From Melanocharis versteri (taxonomy: Eukaryota; Chordata; Aves; Passeriformes; Melanocharitidae), in assembly GCA_013397845.1 (NCBI GenBank), contig VZTG01007794.1, positions 2,089,827 to 2,153,826 on the forward strand: a DNA stretch of 64,000 nt, read 5' to 3'. Both the position numbers and the translations under genes were made by a program. Under the pieces are notes generated by a model. That model was not told where the DNA came from. It did no database searches and was given only the letters and a program-made list of their open reading frames with translations. Below are positions 37,901-48,561 of the stretch, one piece after another (within the stretch, counting starts at the first letter, position 1; each line of letters starts with the position of its first letter).

Positions 37901-38988
37901 CCTATGTATTCTGCCTGGAGTGCAATGTGTTTTTTGATACTGTAGCAGGTGAGTGACCACCCCATGTCACTGCTGCTGAAGGTTGTGGGTGAAATGTGTT
38001 CAGCAAATTCCAGCAATATGATAAGCAGTTGATCTTCACATGTGCTCACCACCAAGAGGAGGAGGGTGATGCAGCACTCAAAGAACTGGAGGAGGACTCA
38101 GGAGATTCACTTTCCCTGGAAGGAACCTGCTGTCCTTGTTTGGAAACAGCCAAATCCCTTTTTCCTAAGGACACTGCTTAGGACAATGGGAAGAGTCCTG
38201 GCAGAATGACTTTGGGAGCTAAGTGCACAGAGCATGTGAATATGTGTCATCAGGTGGCACACACTTCATCCCCAGCCAGAGCCAAAATCCATCCCTTCTC
38301 TCCAAGATAAGACACATTTGCATTTGCTCTTTTTACTAATGCTCGTGGAGGAGAGGCCGCAGCCAGTGGTCCCAAAATATGACCTCAAGGACCTCTTTGT
38401 GATGGTATTGTTACCTGGAGATTCTGCCAAGGTGGGGTTGGAGAGACTTTGTGCCCTGGCATGACCAGAAGTCCTTTAGATTACTTCTGCTTTCCTGCCA
38501 AAAGTAGCACAAAACTGCCCCAAAGAAGGAAGACCAGCACTCTGTCCCTTCACAGCTGCCCCCAAATGAAGACAGAGACCTGTCTGTCCCTCAGCACTCG
38601 GGCAGCTCATTGAGAGGGATCAGTCGTTTTGTGGCAGATCAGGTGTCCCAAGCTGAGTTACAGGATGTTTGACAGCCCAGGATACCACAGGCTCCCCCCA
38701 AGGATAAGGAAGGACAGAGGCCTGTGCTCCTTTGCAGCACAGTTTCCCCTTCATAGTCTACAAGTACCAGAGGCTGTAGGCAAGGCAGGGTGAGGATAAG
38801 CTGGAGAAGACACCAGTGGGCTGAGGGTGAGGGCCAGCATGCCTGGAAAACTGCTGCCCTGTGCTCCCAGGCATGTCTGCTGAAACGTGGCGTGGACAGA
38901 CCAGTCCAGCTGAGGAGCAAAATGGCACTGCAGGTGCACAGACGTGTGACACCCTTCACTAACATTTGGCAGCTCACATCTGCCTGCA
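34922..38988. other. Unique non-coding sequence, one constrained-looking stretch
   Basis: No gene is supported. The 35280-35610 minus frame (108 codons) has no family resemblance. 35715-35750 contains a short phrase (TAGTCCAACCTCTCTGAAAACAGG) that resembles a CR1 3' scrap, but it is too small to call. 36540-36860 is a repeat-free stretch with scattered CpG (GCCGATGAGAATAACATTTG, TTTCGCGGCCTCGG) and an 87-codon minus frame; it looks like a conserved non-coding element rather than an exon. 38560-39100 is GC-rich. Confidence 0.5.
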
Positions 38989-39014
38989 GGGCAGAGGGGC
39001 AGGGGGAGCCAGGG
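38989..39014 (+). other. Canonical G-quadruplex motif
   Basis: Four G-runs of 3, 4, 5 and 3 bases separated by loops of 4, 2 and 5 bases fit the G3+N1-7 rule on the plus strand. It sits in a locally GC-rich patch just left of AT-rich sequence. No promoter or CpG island is evident beside it, so a regulatory role is only a possibility. Confidence 0.7.
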
Positions 39015-39387
39015 CACCTTCTGAGCAGGAGGCGGGCAGCAGCACACAGAGTGTCACAGAGCAGCGGGCATGCAAGGGCTGTGCGTGGGGATTAGCGAGG
39101 GAGTGGGGCATTTTCCAGAATTCATATTCAGTGTGCTTAGCTTAATCCACTGTTTTGCTCCGTTCCCTTTCAAGCACCATATCCTACCAGATATGACGAC
39201 TTTTCAAAGCCCTTTTTTGGGGTGAGTTCTCTGTTTGTTTTGTGGTTTTTTTTCCAAAATACTGCAGAGGCAATGTAACACAGCCCAGCCCTGCGTACGT
39301 GCTGCACCATTCTGGAAGATGGAAAACAAAAGCTAAAAGAGGATGGTTAACCTTTTCTAATTGTCACAGCACAGGACTAGTTGCCAG

Positions 39388-39470
39388 GAGGAACTTGAGT
39401 GCTAATCCTACTTTACTCACCATGTGACCTTTGGGTAAGTTACCTAATTAACTTGTCCTTCGGTCTGCCG
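39388..39470 (+). mobile_element. MIR/core-SINE-like relic
   Basis: The phrase ATGTGACCTTTGGGTAAGTT followed by ACCTAATTAACTTGTCCTTCGGTCT closely follows the MIR (core-SINE) sequence 'TGTGACCTTGGGCAAGTTACTTAACCTCTCTGTGCCTC'. The bases before it (GTGCTAATCCTACTTTACTCACC) fit 'TTCGAATCCCGGCTCTGCCACTTAC'. MIR-type elements predate the amniote radiation and survive in birds mainly as diverged relics, so retention of this much similarity may mean constraint. The surrounding 39.1-39.9 kb is repeat-free. The match is from memory of the MIR consensus. Confidence 0.6.
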
Positions 39471-41785
39471 AGCCTGCAAAGAGCAGGTGTTTCAGTGAAA
39501 CACAGCATTGCTGAGCCAACATGTGGCTGTAGGAAATAACCAGGGAATAAAACCTGCTGCACTTTTTTAAAGGTGTTATTAATACAAAGAATTAAAACAT
39601 CCTGCTGTAAGTTTAAGCTTGCCCTTTAATCTTTTGGTGGGGCACAGGATCGAGCCCAGACTATTTGGTTGAACAGAAGGTCATTCTGGATGGCATTTGG
39701 TGTTTGTGGAGGAGCGATATAGAGTAATCTGATCAAATTATGACTGAGTCATCTCTGTTCTCTGGAATTCATTTCCTTCCACTGGAGGTACATGGATCCT
39801 GATTTTCCCTGACCACCCTGTGCTGTGCTGTTGCTGTAACGAGCGCTCTCTAAATATCACTGTGGCTGCCCTCTATGAGGACGTGGGATTATCCCTCTTT
39901 TCCCTGGCATCTGAAAGGAGTTTTCAGGCTGATTTAAAACCGCTGGGTGCAGAAAGGTATAGTTATCCCTTGATTCCAAGCTTTTTCCCATTCAGTTTCT
40001 CCCCCTTCCTGCATACGTCTTTTTTATTGACTCACTTTAGCCGTAGTTGAATCTCTTTTTTTTCCTGAAATTATTCAGTATTAGGTACATAAACACAGTC
40101 AGATTCTTCATGCTAATGTGGAATGAAAAGATACTAACAACCATCCCCAGAGATCATCCTCTCTCTGGTGAAAGATCTTTCACCCTGCATTGGAAAAAGC
40201 ACTTTACAGAACTATTCACTCCCTCTTTAGCATTTGATGTCAAAGAAAATGCCATTGCGTCTCTGCTATGGATTACAGACACATCATTTATTATTATCTG
40301 GTGCTCAGGAGGCAAGCCTGCCTCCTGGGGTAGGTATAGCTTGTTTTCCAGGTCTGATCTCTCATTTAAAGATGGAGCTTTTCAGGGAGACTTTTTTGCA
40401 AAGAGCCAGTCTACACTCTTCTCTTTCAAGAAGTTTGGTCTTCACAGTCTTTTGCTGCAATGGTCCAATACAGTGTTTATTTAAAACTTCCCTTTTTATA
40501 ATATGCTGTGGACTGGACAGCTGAAATGCAACCTTCGTTTGGATGAATGGATTCTACAACCAGGTTTCCAGAATCAGGTTTTGATCCCTTCTTATTCAAA
40601 AGTGCCCGTAACCATGAATGGTCTAATTGAAACCGGAGGCGCTTGCTGCAGACTAAGGAACAATTCAATGGGATTAAGGCAATGTCGCATCTGGGCCGTT
40701 GTGATTAAATTTTGCAAATATTAACTGAAAAAATCTTGGCTCAAATCCTAGCCAATATGTATTTGAGCAGTTCCCCAGAAAAAAGTGGAGCTGAGCCTTG
40801 CCTGAGGTGTAGCAGTGTTGCTGTTTTAACACGTCCTTCCATTGTCTTCACTTGACAGAATCTAAGGATTTTGGCACAAAAATGGCATGCTCTTTGAGGG
40901 ATGTTAAGGTTAGAGTTTGGAAAGAGCAATTTCCAGGGGAAAAAAGTTTGCAACATGACAATGAAACCAGAGAGAAACCCTGCTGCCTTGAAAAATAACT
41001 CTGGGAGTGAGAATCTTTCCCACAAACCCAGCAAGCTCCTTGGGGCACGTCCTCAGCATGCAATGAAATACTGCAAAGATCCCAGTGCTGGCCACTGAGC
41101 TAATGGCAGGACCAGGGGCACAACAACTGTGTCAGTGTCTTGTCTGCTCAGAGGACAATATGCCATGATTTCAGGGGAGAGCTCACCTTCCTTCGGCTTT
41201 TGTGCTGTACTCAATTTACAGACTAGTCTGGGGTTGCTCTGGCATTTTGGCAAAGGCAGTATAGGCACACCAGCATCTTCCCTCACCCAGAGAGTAAGCT
41301 TTGGGACATGAAAAGGAAGAATTTCCTTTTCTGGGACAACAGGACAATATCACTTGTCCCTGAATACATTGCTAACAGACTGTTTTGTTCTTCACATGCT
41401 CTTCAGAGGAACTCATCATAAGTCTATCCAGAAACTGAAGCAGAAATAAATTTGACTGTGTATTTATCATGAAGAGTATCATGCAGTGAGTCCACTATGG
41501 CATTTCTAGTGGTGGGATTTTTTGTGTTGAGGGGTTTTTTTCTTTCCTTTCTACAGCTGCCTATTAGGTTCCAGGATGAATGTGAGGTGCTGATATCCAT
41601 CTATGAATCTGCTGCTTCTCTGTGAGACTGCCAGTCTGACTCAGAGCCAAGTTTTGCAGAGCTGCCACAACTAAAGTGACTGGGTCATTCACAGTCAGGA
41701 TCTCCTAACTTTGAAGCTACTACCCTCCGTCCTTTGGCCTGAAGTAACCTGTTGAATCAATCTACATCCACTTGTGAGTACCAAG
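39471..41785. other. Unique non-coding sequence, constrained-looking stretches
   Basis: No gene is recognised. 39540-39800 and 40580-40730 are repeat-free and have the mixed TTAAT-, CAATTCAATGGGATTAAGG- and TTGCAAATATTAA-type words often seen in conserved non-coding DNA. The 145-codon plus frame at 40047-40484 has no domain, and overlaps a second plus frame. Confidence 0.45.
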
Positions 41786-41789
41786 CTTC

Positions 41790-42245
41790 AAGAATAATGT
41801 TGACCAACTGGAGAGAGTCCAGCAGGCAGGAATAAGAGTGATCAGAGGGCTAGAAAACATGAGCTATGAGGAAAGACTGAGAGTTAGGTTTGTTTAGTCT
41901 GGGGAATTGAAGACGGGTAGATGTGCTAACACCCTTCAAGTATGTGAAAGGCTACTGCGAGGAGGAAGGATAAGCTGTTCTTCCTGGGGACAGGAAAGGA
42001 AGTAACAGGCTTAAAGCGAAACAAAGGGAATTCAGGTGAGACGTTAAAAGTCGTTTCCCGGTTGTGAGACTTGTGCACCACTGGGATGGTTTGCTATCTA
42101 CAAGTGCTCTTTTGGGAAGGCTTTAGCAGCAGCTGAGATAACTATCTCATCACCTTCAGCACAGATGATCCTATCTGGAGGCTGGTGGAAGGGCAAGATA
42201 ACCTTTAAAAGTTTCTTCCAGCTCCATTTTATGTGATTTCTGCTA
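41790..42245 (+). mobile_element. CR1 LINE 3' end, plus strand, old
   Basis: The plus strand runs through the conserved CR1 C-terminal region. 41841-41882 encodes I-R-G-L-E-N-M-S-Y-E-E-R-L-R in frame, matching the 'RGLEHLSYEERLR' region. The text after it (CTTCAAGTATGTGAAAGGCTACTGCGAGGAGG, then GGACAGGAAAGGAAGTAACAGGC) follows the family in order. The last part (42190-42245: AGATAACCTTTAAAAGTTTC, then TTCCAGCTCC) matches the 3' UTR 'GATGACCT..AAGGTCCCTTCCAACCC'. The tail repeats are decayed. It is 5'-truncated and carries stops. A 104-codon minus frame at 42098-42412 is an antisense shadow. Confidence 0.85.
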
Positions 42246-45200
42246 TGGACGCAAAAAGTCACAAGGGTGATTCTTAATTCTCTGGTAGGTGTTTTGTGAC
42301 CAGGCCACCACCTGGTTTTACAGACTGTCGTCTGATGGAAGAAGAGATTAGTTGTCCATCCTAAAATTGTGCAGAAGAATATCCCCAAAACACCACAGGG
42401 GCTCCTCTTCAAGGGAGTTACATATGCAAAAAAACATAAAGGGCAGGTCTCAGCTGATATAAAAATAAGTCTCCCTGCTGGACCTGCTGCCCTTGGTAAT
42501 GTCCTAAACCCTTTCTCCAGTGGTGACCGGTGTGGTGGCCTTGCAGGGTGTTACACCTTGGTGCCTGAGCAAACTGAATCAGACAGACACCCAAGCAGCC
42601 AGGAGTTGTTGAGTTTCTTTATGTAACTCAATAAAAGGAATAGAAACAAAACAAAAGCAAAACCTGACACACACAACAAGCAGCACACAACAATCCCTTC
42701 TTCTCCGGTTTCACAGGGAAGCAAGTTCCAACACTGGCAAGTCAAAGATTAAATAAAAAGAAAAAGCCAAGGGCACCCTGCCACACATGTATTAGACCTG
42801 GGTAAAACAGCATTGAGCACACCCTCACAGATTTAAACACCATGAGGTGAGCAGGGGCTTAGGACCCAACAAAGAAGCTGCCTCTTCAGCAGCTTCATTG
42901 GGCCTGCATTTTTAGCCCTTCCTTTTCTGTAATCCTGTCCATTTTTAGTGAGGGAACATTACACAACTGGAGTTTGCCCAGAGGAGTGCCCAGTCATGGG
43001 CTGGCACAGGAGGAGGGGAGGTTTGGATGGCAGTGGTGGCTTAGGGCTCCCCGGGCTATGGAGCCCATGATGCCACTCTCTGAAGAGGTTGGAGCTCATC
43101 TTTGCTGCCATGAGCCAGGGACTCCTGGGCAGAGTTCTTCCATGCAGCTAAGCCTGCACGATTATCATTGGCTAGTTTAGGAGTAAAAGGCATCTCAGAC
43201 ATACCCATGGAGAGCAACTCTCCCCTGTTTGTGAGTTCAGCTCCTTTCTGTTGCAATTCTGCGTCCTTTTGTCCTCTCTTGTGACTCTTCTGGAATTTAG
43301 ATTCGAGACGCACACACCAGCCAAGGGCCAGCAAGCTCCTTCAACCTTCCACTTCATCTGCAGCAGACCCATTTCTAAGTAGGAATAATGATAGATGCTG
43401 ATGAGGTGCAAGATTTGACATTCATCTGGGAGTGCAGCAGCATGCAATTTCTAATTTCACAAAAAACTAGAAATGTGTGGATATTTGTTTCTTTCGTCCG
43501 TGCAGTTTTGAAGATCAGCAATTCAGTTGAATTTCCATAGGTTTCAAAAGTGCTTATTTTTCCATGGATTTGCTACTTGATCAGATTTTTAAGTTCATCT
43601 TTCTCTTCTTGAAAGAATAGGAATATTAAATTCTTAACTTCAAATTAAAAATTTACTTTCAAGAAAAAATTTCTTTTTTATTGTTGCCTTTGAAAAACTG
43701 ATCATGCTGATCAAGGAAAATGGCAATTGAAAAATCTAAAATAAATGCTGGAGACAAAGACAATGGGAAAAAACAGAAATACTTTCAAAAATACTTGCAG
43801 AGGAATAACCATGTCTTTCTCTAACTCTTTTAAAATTTTGAGCAAGCTTAATATAAATGACACACAATCTTGGTTCTATCATTGCACCTAAAAGGTAACT
43901 TTCCTCCAAGGAGAAAGTTTCCATTGCAGGTAGAGGGCTTTTTTGGTTTATATAGTGAACTTATTGATAATTAGGAAATAATTTTCAAATTATGCGCATC
44001 AGTTCTTTTATCTACCCCCCTCCCCTTTGCACATCTGAAAACATACAGGTCTGGTAAAATAACACTCCCAATATGGCAACTCTTGGAGAATTTTTTCAAC
44101 TTCCACCCCTCTCCTCAGGCACCTGGAAGGCCATCAGATGCTTCAGAAATACTTAGCAGGACAGAGAGGTGTGTGTCCTGGACAGCGGAATTGTGACGTT
44201 CATGTGCTGTCCAACGAAATAAGCAAAACAATTTTGCTGCTCACATTCAGTATTTTGGTTTTTTTGCTATTTTGTATCTGGAGGGGTCTTTGACAGGGTG
44301 CCAGCAATGAGTTATTTTTATATTTGGGAGTATTTCTCCCCATGAGACCCAGACACTACTTCGTGTGCGTTCGCTCACAAACACAGCGGACGTGATTACA
44401 AGTCACACTGTGTGTGCCGAAGTTGTTTCAGGGAGCATGGATCACCTGGATACCAGATGGCCAGGAGCCATGCACATGGGGCAGGGCCAGGGCTGGAGCA
44501 GGGTACATCTGGTGCAGCTGGGGTGCAGGCTCTGTATGAACGCCTAGTTGTCCTTCCCATCCTTGCTAGGGGCAAAGGTTACTGAGTTCAGCTTTGCCCT
44601 CTGCTCTGTGTATGCAGGATGTACTAATGCTTTAAAATGCTGCCGAATGAAAGGTGTTTTATATAGAGAGGGTATTAAGCCTTTGTACAGCACTGTGGCT
44701 TGTGTATTTACTTTGGGTCCTGAACACCCAGCCCGAGTTGCCGGAGCAAGTAATCTCCCAGTGCATGTTGTCACACGCACCACAAACTGCTGTGACCCAG
44801 GCAGCTGCCCCGTGAATCCGGCTCAGGGATTTAGCCTCATGGCACTGCTTCAGATGCCAGTCGGAGGGACCTCCTCTTCTCTTATGCAATGGTGTTTGGG
44901 TAAGGTTCTTTGTCTGGAAAAGATCCTGAAGGGGAATCCCAAGCCAGATCTTTCCTCGACTGCCACTCCTGCCAGCTGCACACCTAGTACTGCAGATCTT
45001 GCTGAGACTAAACGACAGCTTTAAGGTTGTTGAGGAATTCTGCCTGAATTAATGTAGCTAAATCTGCACACCTCAGCAGGAACAACACTTCATCCAGTAC
45101 AGTTGTGGTGGATTGTAGTGCTTAATGCCCTATGGAGTAAGCTGTGGGCCTGGTACAAGAACAAAGCATTCTGGCTGCTCTCACACCCCATTGGGACCAG

Positions 45201-46000
45201 TCAAACTGGAATACCCCTCTGTGAAGCCCTTGACTTTAGGTAAATGATGAGACTGCTGTCCTCCGGGAGACAAAATTTTCTTGTGCCTCTGGCAGAGGTC
45301 AAGAGAAAATGAGGCCAGCCCAGGCAGTAATATCTAAGGCACCCAAAATGGAAGGAAACATGATTAAACTGATTAAATGAGTCACGCCTACATAATCCTG
45401 TGCTGCAGAGGTAGGCAGAAAATCCCACCCCTACCACTCTGAGCTGCAGATAGCAGCGTCTGTTAAAAGGCTTCTTATTGTAGGTACCAAGATGCTGGTA
45501 TCTGTGTTATTTCCTGGAGAAAGGGTGTCATTTTTGCTTCACTGAAGCATGACAAAGCAAGAACGGTCAGTGTTTGGCCTGCGCTCAAGTGTCAGGGTGT
45601 CTTCTAACTGGGATACACAGTCTGTATTTTCGTGAAACTCCTGAAGCGGAGGAAGTATGAGGAAACCAGGAGGATTAGGCCAGTAGGCATAGCCTTTATT
45701 TGTGCATATTTCCACAGGCAAGACTTAAGCCATCAAAGTAGCTTCAGCTCCTTTTGGAGCAGCCACGGAAGGGCAGGATAAGTGCAGGGTTAAAAAAGAT
45801 AAACTGCCTTAAAGTGGGTTTGACAGTGCTGCTGTAGGATCTGTGGACAAGTTTATGAGGCTGCAAGAACTTGATGTGTCATGACCTACTCGGTCTACTC
45901 AGGTAGAAGTGGAGACTGACCTCAGCTAAAATCAAGTATTTCAAGGGCCACTAAAGTAGGTTCAGTGGTTTCACAAACTGGGATTGTTTAGTCTCTGGTT
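42246..46000. other. Unique non-coding sequence, no gene seen
   Basis: 42600-42780 is A-rich and contains an AATAAAA word near 42630, but no transcript structure is evident. 43440-44000 is AT-rich. The 158-codon plus frame at 44548-45024 is overlapped by two minus frames (44544-44783 and 44659-44889) and matches nothing I know. 44360-44420 has several CpG words. No gene is called. Confidence 0.5.
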
Positions 46001-46070
46001 TTGAGGTCTGGATGTGTGACATGGAACAAGTCCCATCACTCTTGTGTGCTCTCTTTTCTCTATTTATCTT
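46000..46070 (+). mobile_element. Possible MIR-like SINE relic
   Basis: The text CTGGATGTGTGACATGGAAC, then AAGTCCCATCACTCTTGTGTGCTCTC, then TTTTCTCTATTTATC parallels the MIR core 'AGCTGTGTGACCTTGGGCAAGTCACTTCACCTCTCTGTGCCTCAGTTTCCTCATCTG'. It is more diverged than the 39.4 kb candidate and chance similarity cannot be excluded. Confidence 0.35.
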
Positions 46071-46392
46071 TTCTCTTCCTTGCTTACACTCACCAAATAT
46101 TCAGGCCATGCACAGGCCATTACTAAGTGTTCTTACAAGGGTTCATGTGCCCTCTGATGCCTCTAAGTATGAAGTTACCAGTTCAGTTTCCAAATACTGT
46201 TAAATCATTATAGTACACAGAGCTGTTTCTTTCCACTGTCTCTTATTAAGCAGCGAAAGTAATGGAAAGCCTTTGTGTTCTCCCATGAAGACAAGTGGGC
46301 AACCAATTCCCACACAGTCACCTTTTTCATCTGACAGAGGGACAGGCACACCTCCCCAGGGCTAGTCCAGGGATTTCATTTCCCTAAAACTA

Positions 46393-46425
46393 TGATGATG
46401 AACATGAAGGCTGTGTTCATCATCA
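46393..46425. repeat. Perfect 12-bp inverted repeat beside a CRE-like site
   Basis: The arms TGATGATGAACA (46393-46404) and TGTTCATCATCA (46414-46425) are exact reverse complements around a 9-nt loop. Four bases to the right, 46430-46437 reads TTACGTCA, the reverse complement of TGACGTAA, a CREB/ATF-type site. Whether the pair has a regulatory meaning is unknown. Confidence 0.8.
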
Positions 46426-46437
46426 ACTTTTACGTCA

Positions 46438-47799
46438 CTTTTCCAAATGTGACATAATCAGAGAAGGCTGCCTCTTTGGGAGCAAGAGGGGTTTAAAGAG
46501 GAGACCACTAGCACAGATAACAGACCGTTTACTGATAATTGCCGGCTATTTCAAGGCAGATGGGCAAGGCAAGCTGGGCTGACATCTTGAACGGCTTCCC
46601 TCAGGCCAGGCCTCTGCTTCAGAGAGGAAACTGCAGACCTGGGAGATCCATCTCTCTCTGCCTAGCCAGTGCGTGCATGTGCCATGAGCAAAACCAGCCT
46701 AGGTGAGGTCTCTCAAGTGTAAAGAGCCATCCCAGAACATCTCTGAGGATTCCAGCCAGCTACCTCAGGTATGTCTACCCATGCTGCGCTTGCTTTTCCC
46801 AGCTGCAGCCTGCATAGCTGGAGAGCTAACACAGATGGAGAATCCAGCTCCCTCGCTCCCAAGTGTCCAAGGAATGACCCAGCCATCTGCAGGAATCATT
46901 ACCATCCTCCATGAGGGGGGACAAGGTCAAACCAATTGAATGTTGTCTAAAGAGGATCTTGGGGAGGGAATGTTTTCATTACAACAGTTCATCTTTCTTT
47001 TCACAGTTCATCAAAAGCAGGCCTTCTGCATACACACGCAAGACAAATAGGACCGAGGGGTGATGACGGATACTGTAGGCCCGCGGTGATTGGGATGACC
47101 CTCCACTCACACAGTTGATCAAAGGCAAGTAAAACAATCAGCCAGCCGTCAGCAAAGATGTAATATTAAACTCCCCAAACACCTCATTTAATTAAGTCTT
47201 TATGATCAAAATCTCCATACCAGATCTTTTAAGTTAAACACTCTTAGACTTTGCCCTAAGATAGCAGAAAAGGACTTCCGGAGGGAAAATATCTGTAAAA
47301 AAATTATTCCTAAAATAGTGTCTGTTCCCTCTACCCTCCCAAATAATTTGCCCTCTGGGAGGATACACTTCTGTCTGGTTTGCCCTGGCAGCGCTCAGAA
47401 AGCTGGGGTGCCTCATGCCCAGCACTTGTCCCTGCATATTCTGCTGCAGACAGAAAGCAGGAAACAACAAAGCTGCCATTTATGATGTCATATTTTCGTT
47501 GTGGTGATGGCTAGGGTGTGATAAACCCTACCTCTGTGAACCAGCTGCTGGCCTTACAAGTCTGAGCCAAAGCTGACTGAAAAATGTCAGGCCTGGGCAG
47601 GTGCAGTGTCAGTGTGGGAGGGGAGGAGAGATGGAGGGGTACAGGCATACACCAGGAATACATTAATGAGGAGGATGCCTGCACTGTTCAGACTGGTCTC
47701 CAGAGAGTAAATATTTCTGAGCCAAGCTCTAGTCAAGAACAAGATGGGATGTGAAATGCAGATGTCCTGGAGGTGGAATTTATAGCAAGGAGTACCTAA
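46438..47799. other. Unique non-coding sequence with a TCF/LEF-like site
   Basis: No gene is supported. 47050-47230 is repeat-free with CpG words on its left and AT-rich homeobox-like words (TTTAATTAAG at about 47188-47197) on its right. 47117-47125 reads GATCAAAGG, a TCF/LEF-type core. The combination resembles a developmental enhancer but is unproven. Confidence 0.45.
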
Positions 47800-48021
47800 T
47801 CTGTTAGAGCAAATCCAAGGGAGGGGCACAAAAATAATCAAGGTTTTCAAGCAACTGTCCTAGAAAGGCTGAGAGAGTTGGGGTTATTCAGCCTGCAGAA
47901 GAAAAGGCTCCAGGAAGATCTTAGTATTGCCCTTCATTATTTTAAGGAAGCTTGTAAGACTTTTTACCAGGACCAGTAGTAACAGGAAAAAGGGTGATAG
48001 TTTTGAAGTGAAAGATGGTGG
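47800..48021 (+). mobile_element. Outer CR1 LINE, left part (interrupted)
   Basis: On the plus strand 47863-47913 encodes E-R-L-R-E-L-G-L-F-S-L-Q-K-K-R-L-Q, the conserved CR1 C-terminal motif. It is followed by text equivalent to 'DLIAAFQYLKG..' and then, near 47990-48015, the 'RGNGFKLK' region. At 48021 the element stops abruptly where a minus-strand CR1 tail begins. Its 3' part resumes at about 48371. The left limit is approximate because the similarity fades. Confidence 0.85.
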
Positions 48022-48370
48022 ATTCACAGAATCACAGAATCAGCAAAGTTGTAATCAAGGTCATGTAGTCCAACCATCAATCCAGCACCACCATTATCAC
48101 CTCTAAACCATATCCCCAAGTGCCATGTCCAGTTGCCTCTTGAGCACTTCCACTACACCACCTCCCTGAGCAACTTATTCCAATGCCTAACTGCTCTTTC
48201 AGTGAAAAAATGTTTCCTAATATCTAATCTGAACCACCCCGGCTCAACTTGAGGCCATTTCTTCTTGTCCTTTCACCTGAGACATGGCAAAGAGACCAAC
48301 CCCCACCTCACTGCAACCTCTCAGGTAGCTGTGGAGAGCGAAAAGGTCCCCTCTGAGACTCCTCTTTTTG
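48022..48370 (-). mobile_element. Inner CR1 LINE, minus strand, nested in another CR1
   Basis: It starts with ATTCACAGAATCACAGAATC, the reverse complement of the CR1 3' octamer tail, then runs through 'AAGGTCATGTAGTCCAACCATCAATCCAGCACCACC', typical of avian CR1 3' UTR. On the minus strand the far end encodes R-G-D-L-F-A-L-H-S-Y-L-R and E-V-G-V-G-L-F, matching the ORF2 C-terminus. It breaks off at about 48370, so it is a roughly 350-bp 5'-truncated copy. The 67-codon minus frame at 48244-48447 is part inner element and part antisense of the outer one, not a gene. Confidence 0.9.
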
Positions 48371-48561
48371 ATGAGGATAGTGAGACACTGAAACCAATTG
48401 CCCAGAGAATTTGTGGATGCCACATCACTGGAAGTGCTCATGGTCAAGCTGAACAGGGCTTTGAGCAGCCTGGTCTAGTGCAAAGTGTCCTTGTCCAAGG
48501 CAAAGGGGTTGGATTAGATGATCTTTAAGGTCCTTTCCAATCCAAACCATTCTGTTATTCT
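48371..48561 (+). mobile_element. Outer CR1 LINE, right part with 3' tail
   Basis: The outer element resumes with GAGGATAGTGAGACACTGAAACC, equivalent to 'GAGGGTGGTGAGGCACTGGAAC'. It continues through the 'NRLPREVVDAPSLE' region as decayed text, and then the 3' UTR (GGATTAGATGATCTTTAAGG, then TCCTTTCCAATCCAAACC). It ends with ATTCTGTTATTCT, a recognisable CR1 3' tail, at 48561. About 30-40 bp of the family sequence between the two outer halves is missing, so the inner insertion was accompanied or followed by a small deletion. Confidence 0.88.

Noticed and set aside
42098..42412. 104-codon minus frame
   Set aside because: It is mostly the antisense of the CR1 3' end at 41.8-42.2 kb.
42600..42780. 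AATAAAA word in A-rich DNA as a possible polyadenylation site or LTR
   Set aside because: No upstream exon, no terminal repeat pair and no target-site duplication were found.
44548..45024. 158-codon plus frame
   Set aside because: It is overlapped by minus frames, has no recognisable motif and no transcript structure.
48244..48447. 67-codon minus frame with a CR1-like C-terminal half
   Set aside because: It crosses the junction of the nested CR1 elements, so it is an accidental fusion of transposon debris.
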